Positions 62,467-64,000 of a stretch of DNA of 64,000 bases are shown piece by piece. Every line of letters starts with the position of its first letter. The stretch's first letter is position 1. The notes under the pieces were generated by a model. The model was not told where the DNA came from. It saw nothing but the letters and a program-made list of their open reading frames with translations, and ran no database searches. The translations under genes and the position numbers were made by a program. The stretch lies in contig JBKHDD010000008.1 in assembly GCA_046541515.1 (NCBI GenBank), positions 3,562 to 67,561 on the forward strand. The letters are read 5' to 3'. The stretch is from CAYFVR01 sp046541515 (GTDB taxonomy: Bacteria > Desulfobacterota > Desulfobacteria > Desulfobacterales > Desulfococcaceae).

Positions 62467-64000
62467 AGGACGAACTCTACTACGTGAAAAACGCGCCGAT
62501 GCACGAAGTCCCGGAAGAAGGCGAACGGCCCGCCCCGTGGCGGGACACCCACGTTATCGGCATGGAACGTCCCCGGGTGGACGCCTTCGAGCGGCTCACC
62601 GGCGCGGCGGTCTACCCCTCCGACGTGGTGCGGCCCAACATGCTCTACGCCGCCATCGTCCGCTGCCCCCACGCCCACGCCAAGGTCCGATCCGTGGACA
62701 CCTCCGCCGCCGAAAAAATGAAGGGCGTCCACGCCGTCATCACCGGAAAGACCAAGGAAGCCCAACTGAAATGGCCCTACGCCAAGGATTACGAACGGCC
62801 GCTCTTCGACCCCGAACCCAAATTCGAGGGCGAGGCCGTGGCCGCCGTGGCCGCCGAAACCCCGGACCGGGCCTGGGATGCGGTTCGAGCGATAAAGGTG
62901 GACTACGAAGTCCTCCCCGCCCTCTCCGACGAGCGAAAGGCCCTGGAATCGGGCGCGCCCAAGGTCCACAAGGACGGAAACAAAATCAAGACCGAGAACT
63001 ACAGCCGGGGCGACGTGGAAGCGGGCTTTTCCGAGGCCGACGAGGTGATGGAAGAGAATTACCGCACCGCCTGCGAACTGCACACGCCGATCGAGCTTCA
63101 CGGTTGCGTGGCCGAGTGGGACGGAAACCGGCTCGCCCTGTGGGAATCGACCCAGGGCGTCTACGCCGTGCAGGAAACGGTGGCCCGGGTGATGGACATG
63201 CCCCGCTCCCAGGTCCGGGTGATCGGCCACTACGTCGGCGGCGGCTTCGGCAGCAAACTGGATACCGGCAAGTATTCGGTCATCGCGGCGATCCTCGCCA
63301 GAAAAACCGGCCGCCCGGTCAAAGCCTTTCTCACCCGGGAAGAAACCTATCTGACCATGGGCAACCGGCCGCCGGCCAACATGCGGCTCAAGGCCGGCGT
63401 GAAGAAGGACGGGACGATCACGGCCCTGGACTACGAAGTGACCGGCACCGGCGGCGCCTTTCCCTCCGGCGGCACCTCTCTTGTGGATTTTCTGATCAAG
63501 GAACTCTACACCTGCGAAAACGTCCGATGCGCCGTCACCGACGTCTTCGTCAACGCCGGTCTGGCCCGCCCCTTCCGGGCGCCGGGCTATCCCCAGGCCG
63601 CCTGGGCCCTGGAGCAGATGATGGACGCCCTGGCCGAAAAAATCGGCATGGACCCGGTGGAATTCCGGCTGAAGAACATCCCGGATTACAGCCAGGCCCG
63701 GAAGGGCAATCCGAAATACACCACCAACGGCTATCCCGACTGTCTGAAGAAAGGCGCGGAAGCCTTCGACTGGGAAGCGGCGAAAAAGGCGACGGCGGAA
63801 CAAGACCCGAGCGCACGGGTCCGACGGGGCGTGGGCATGGCCGGCTGCTCCTGGTTCATCGGCGGCGGATGGCCCCCCTCCACGGTCATCATCCGGCTGT
63901 TCGAGGACGGCAGCGTGAACCTGAACATGGGGGCCAGCGACATCGGCACCGGAACCAAAACCATCATGGCCATGGTGGCGGCGGAGGAGCTGGGCGTCAA
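62463..64000 (+). CDS. Molybdenum hydroxylase molybdopterin-binding subunit (partial)
   Basis: The start codon overlaps the stop of the 2Fe-2S gene (ATGA). The frame is open to the window edge, giving about 512 residues of an expected 700-800. Visible hallmarks are GGGFGSKLDTGKY, the molybdopterin dinucleotide loop, and LARPFRAPGYPQAAWALEQMMD. No signal peptide of its own is visible, so it is probably co-exported through the Tat signal of its partner. The substrate (aldehyde, purine or N-heterocycle) cannot be named from this part. Confidence 0.92.
   Translation, partial: MKDELYYVKNAPMHEVPEEGERPAPWRDTHVIGMERPRVDAFERLTGAAVYPSDVVRPNMLYAAIVRCPHAHAKVRSVDTSAAEKMKGVHAVITGKTKEAQLKWPYAKDYERPLFDPEPKFEGEAVAAVAAETPDRAWDAVRAIKVDYEVLPALSDERKALESGAPKVHKDGNKIKTENYSRGDVEAGFSEADEVMEENYRTACELHTPIELHGCVAEWDGNRLALWESTQGVYAVQETVARVMDMPRSQVRVIGHYVGGGFGSKLDTGKYSVIAAILARKTGRPVKAFLTREETYLTMGNRPPANMRLKAGVKKDGTITALDYEVTGTGGAFPSGGTSLVDFLIKELYTCENVRCAVTDVFVNAGLARPFRAPGYPQAAWALEQMMDALAEKIGMDPVEFRLKNIPDYSQARKGNPKYTTNGYPDCLKKGAEAFDWEAAKKATAEQDPSARVRRGVGMAGCSWFIGGGWPPSTVIIRLFEDGSVNLNMGASDIGTGTKTIMAMVAAEELGV

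Overview
The window is GC-rich and densely coded, from a Gram-negative bacterium: it carries a complete-looking type II secretion operon with secretin, a rod-shape locus, Tat-type signal peptides and periplasmic proteins. A deltaproteobacterial (Desulfobacterota-like) host is my best guess. This rests on a bacterioferritin that, from memory, closely resembles the Desulfovibrio type, on split b and b' ATP synthase subunits, on an ablAB-type N-acetyl-beta-lysine pathway, and on an apparent selenocysteine gene. No rRNA or other marker is present, so the placement is inference.

Left part (1-15.5 kb). A lysine 2,3-aminomutase-like gene, cut by the window edge, and a beta-lysine acetyltransferase gene are separated by an Rpn/DUF2887-type nuclease gene and a terminator. 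On the other strand a PotBCDA-type ABC importer runs into a two-cysteine proline racemase/epimerase and a YtcJ-type amidohydrolase, which looks like an uptake-and-catabolism operon. An AT-richer islet follows (10.5-12.5 kb): SHOCT-tailed membrane protein, TPR lipoprotein-like protein, a destroyed MazF toxin and its intact ribbon-helix-helix antitoxin. Next come a TauE/SafE permease, a DUF3179 gene whose conserved YCPL cysteine codon is an in-frame TGA followed by a SECIS-like hairpin, and an ECF sigma/anti-sigma pair.

Middle part (15.5-45.4 kb) is core genome. The minus strand carries the F1 genes plus delta, b and b' (no a or c subunit), a bactofilin, and rodA-mrdA-mreD-mreC-mreB. It continues with a serine hydrolase and an LD-carboxypeptidase that fit cell-wall recycling. 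A tRNA-Pro(GGG) and a REC-GAF-HD-GYP response regulator follow. The plus strand carries gspF-G-H-I-J-K-L-M-N-C-D-E and a TPR gene, behind a good sigma-70-type promoter.

Right part (45.4-64 kb) is accessory and partly a gene graveyard. It has ftsH, an unusual fusion of a glutathione-synthetase-like ATP-grasp ligase with an N-formylglutamate-amidohydrolase-like domain, and an MFS transporter. Behind these lie a decayed Eco29kI-type restriction-modification system, a wrecked sigma-54-type regulator, a double zinc-ribbon miniprotein, bacterioferritin and a truncated dCache sensor. Two YceI-type genes, an RND-pump remnant, a second Rpn nuclease and the start of a periplasmic molybdenum hydroxylase (2Fe-2S and molybdopterin subunits) complete the window.

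The strongest candidates for something new are the predicted DUF3179 selenoprotein (13455-14090) and the ATP-grasp/amidohydrolase fusion (48462-50603).
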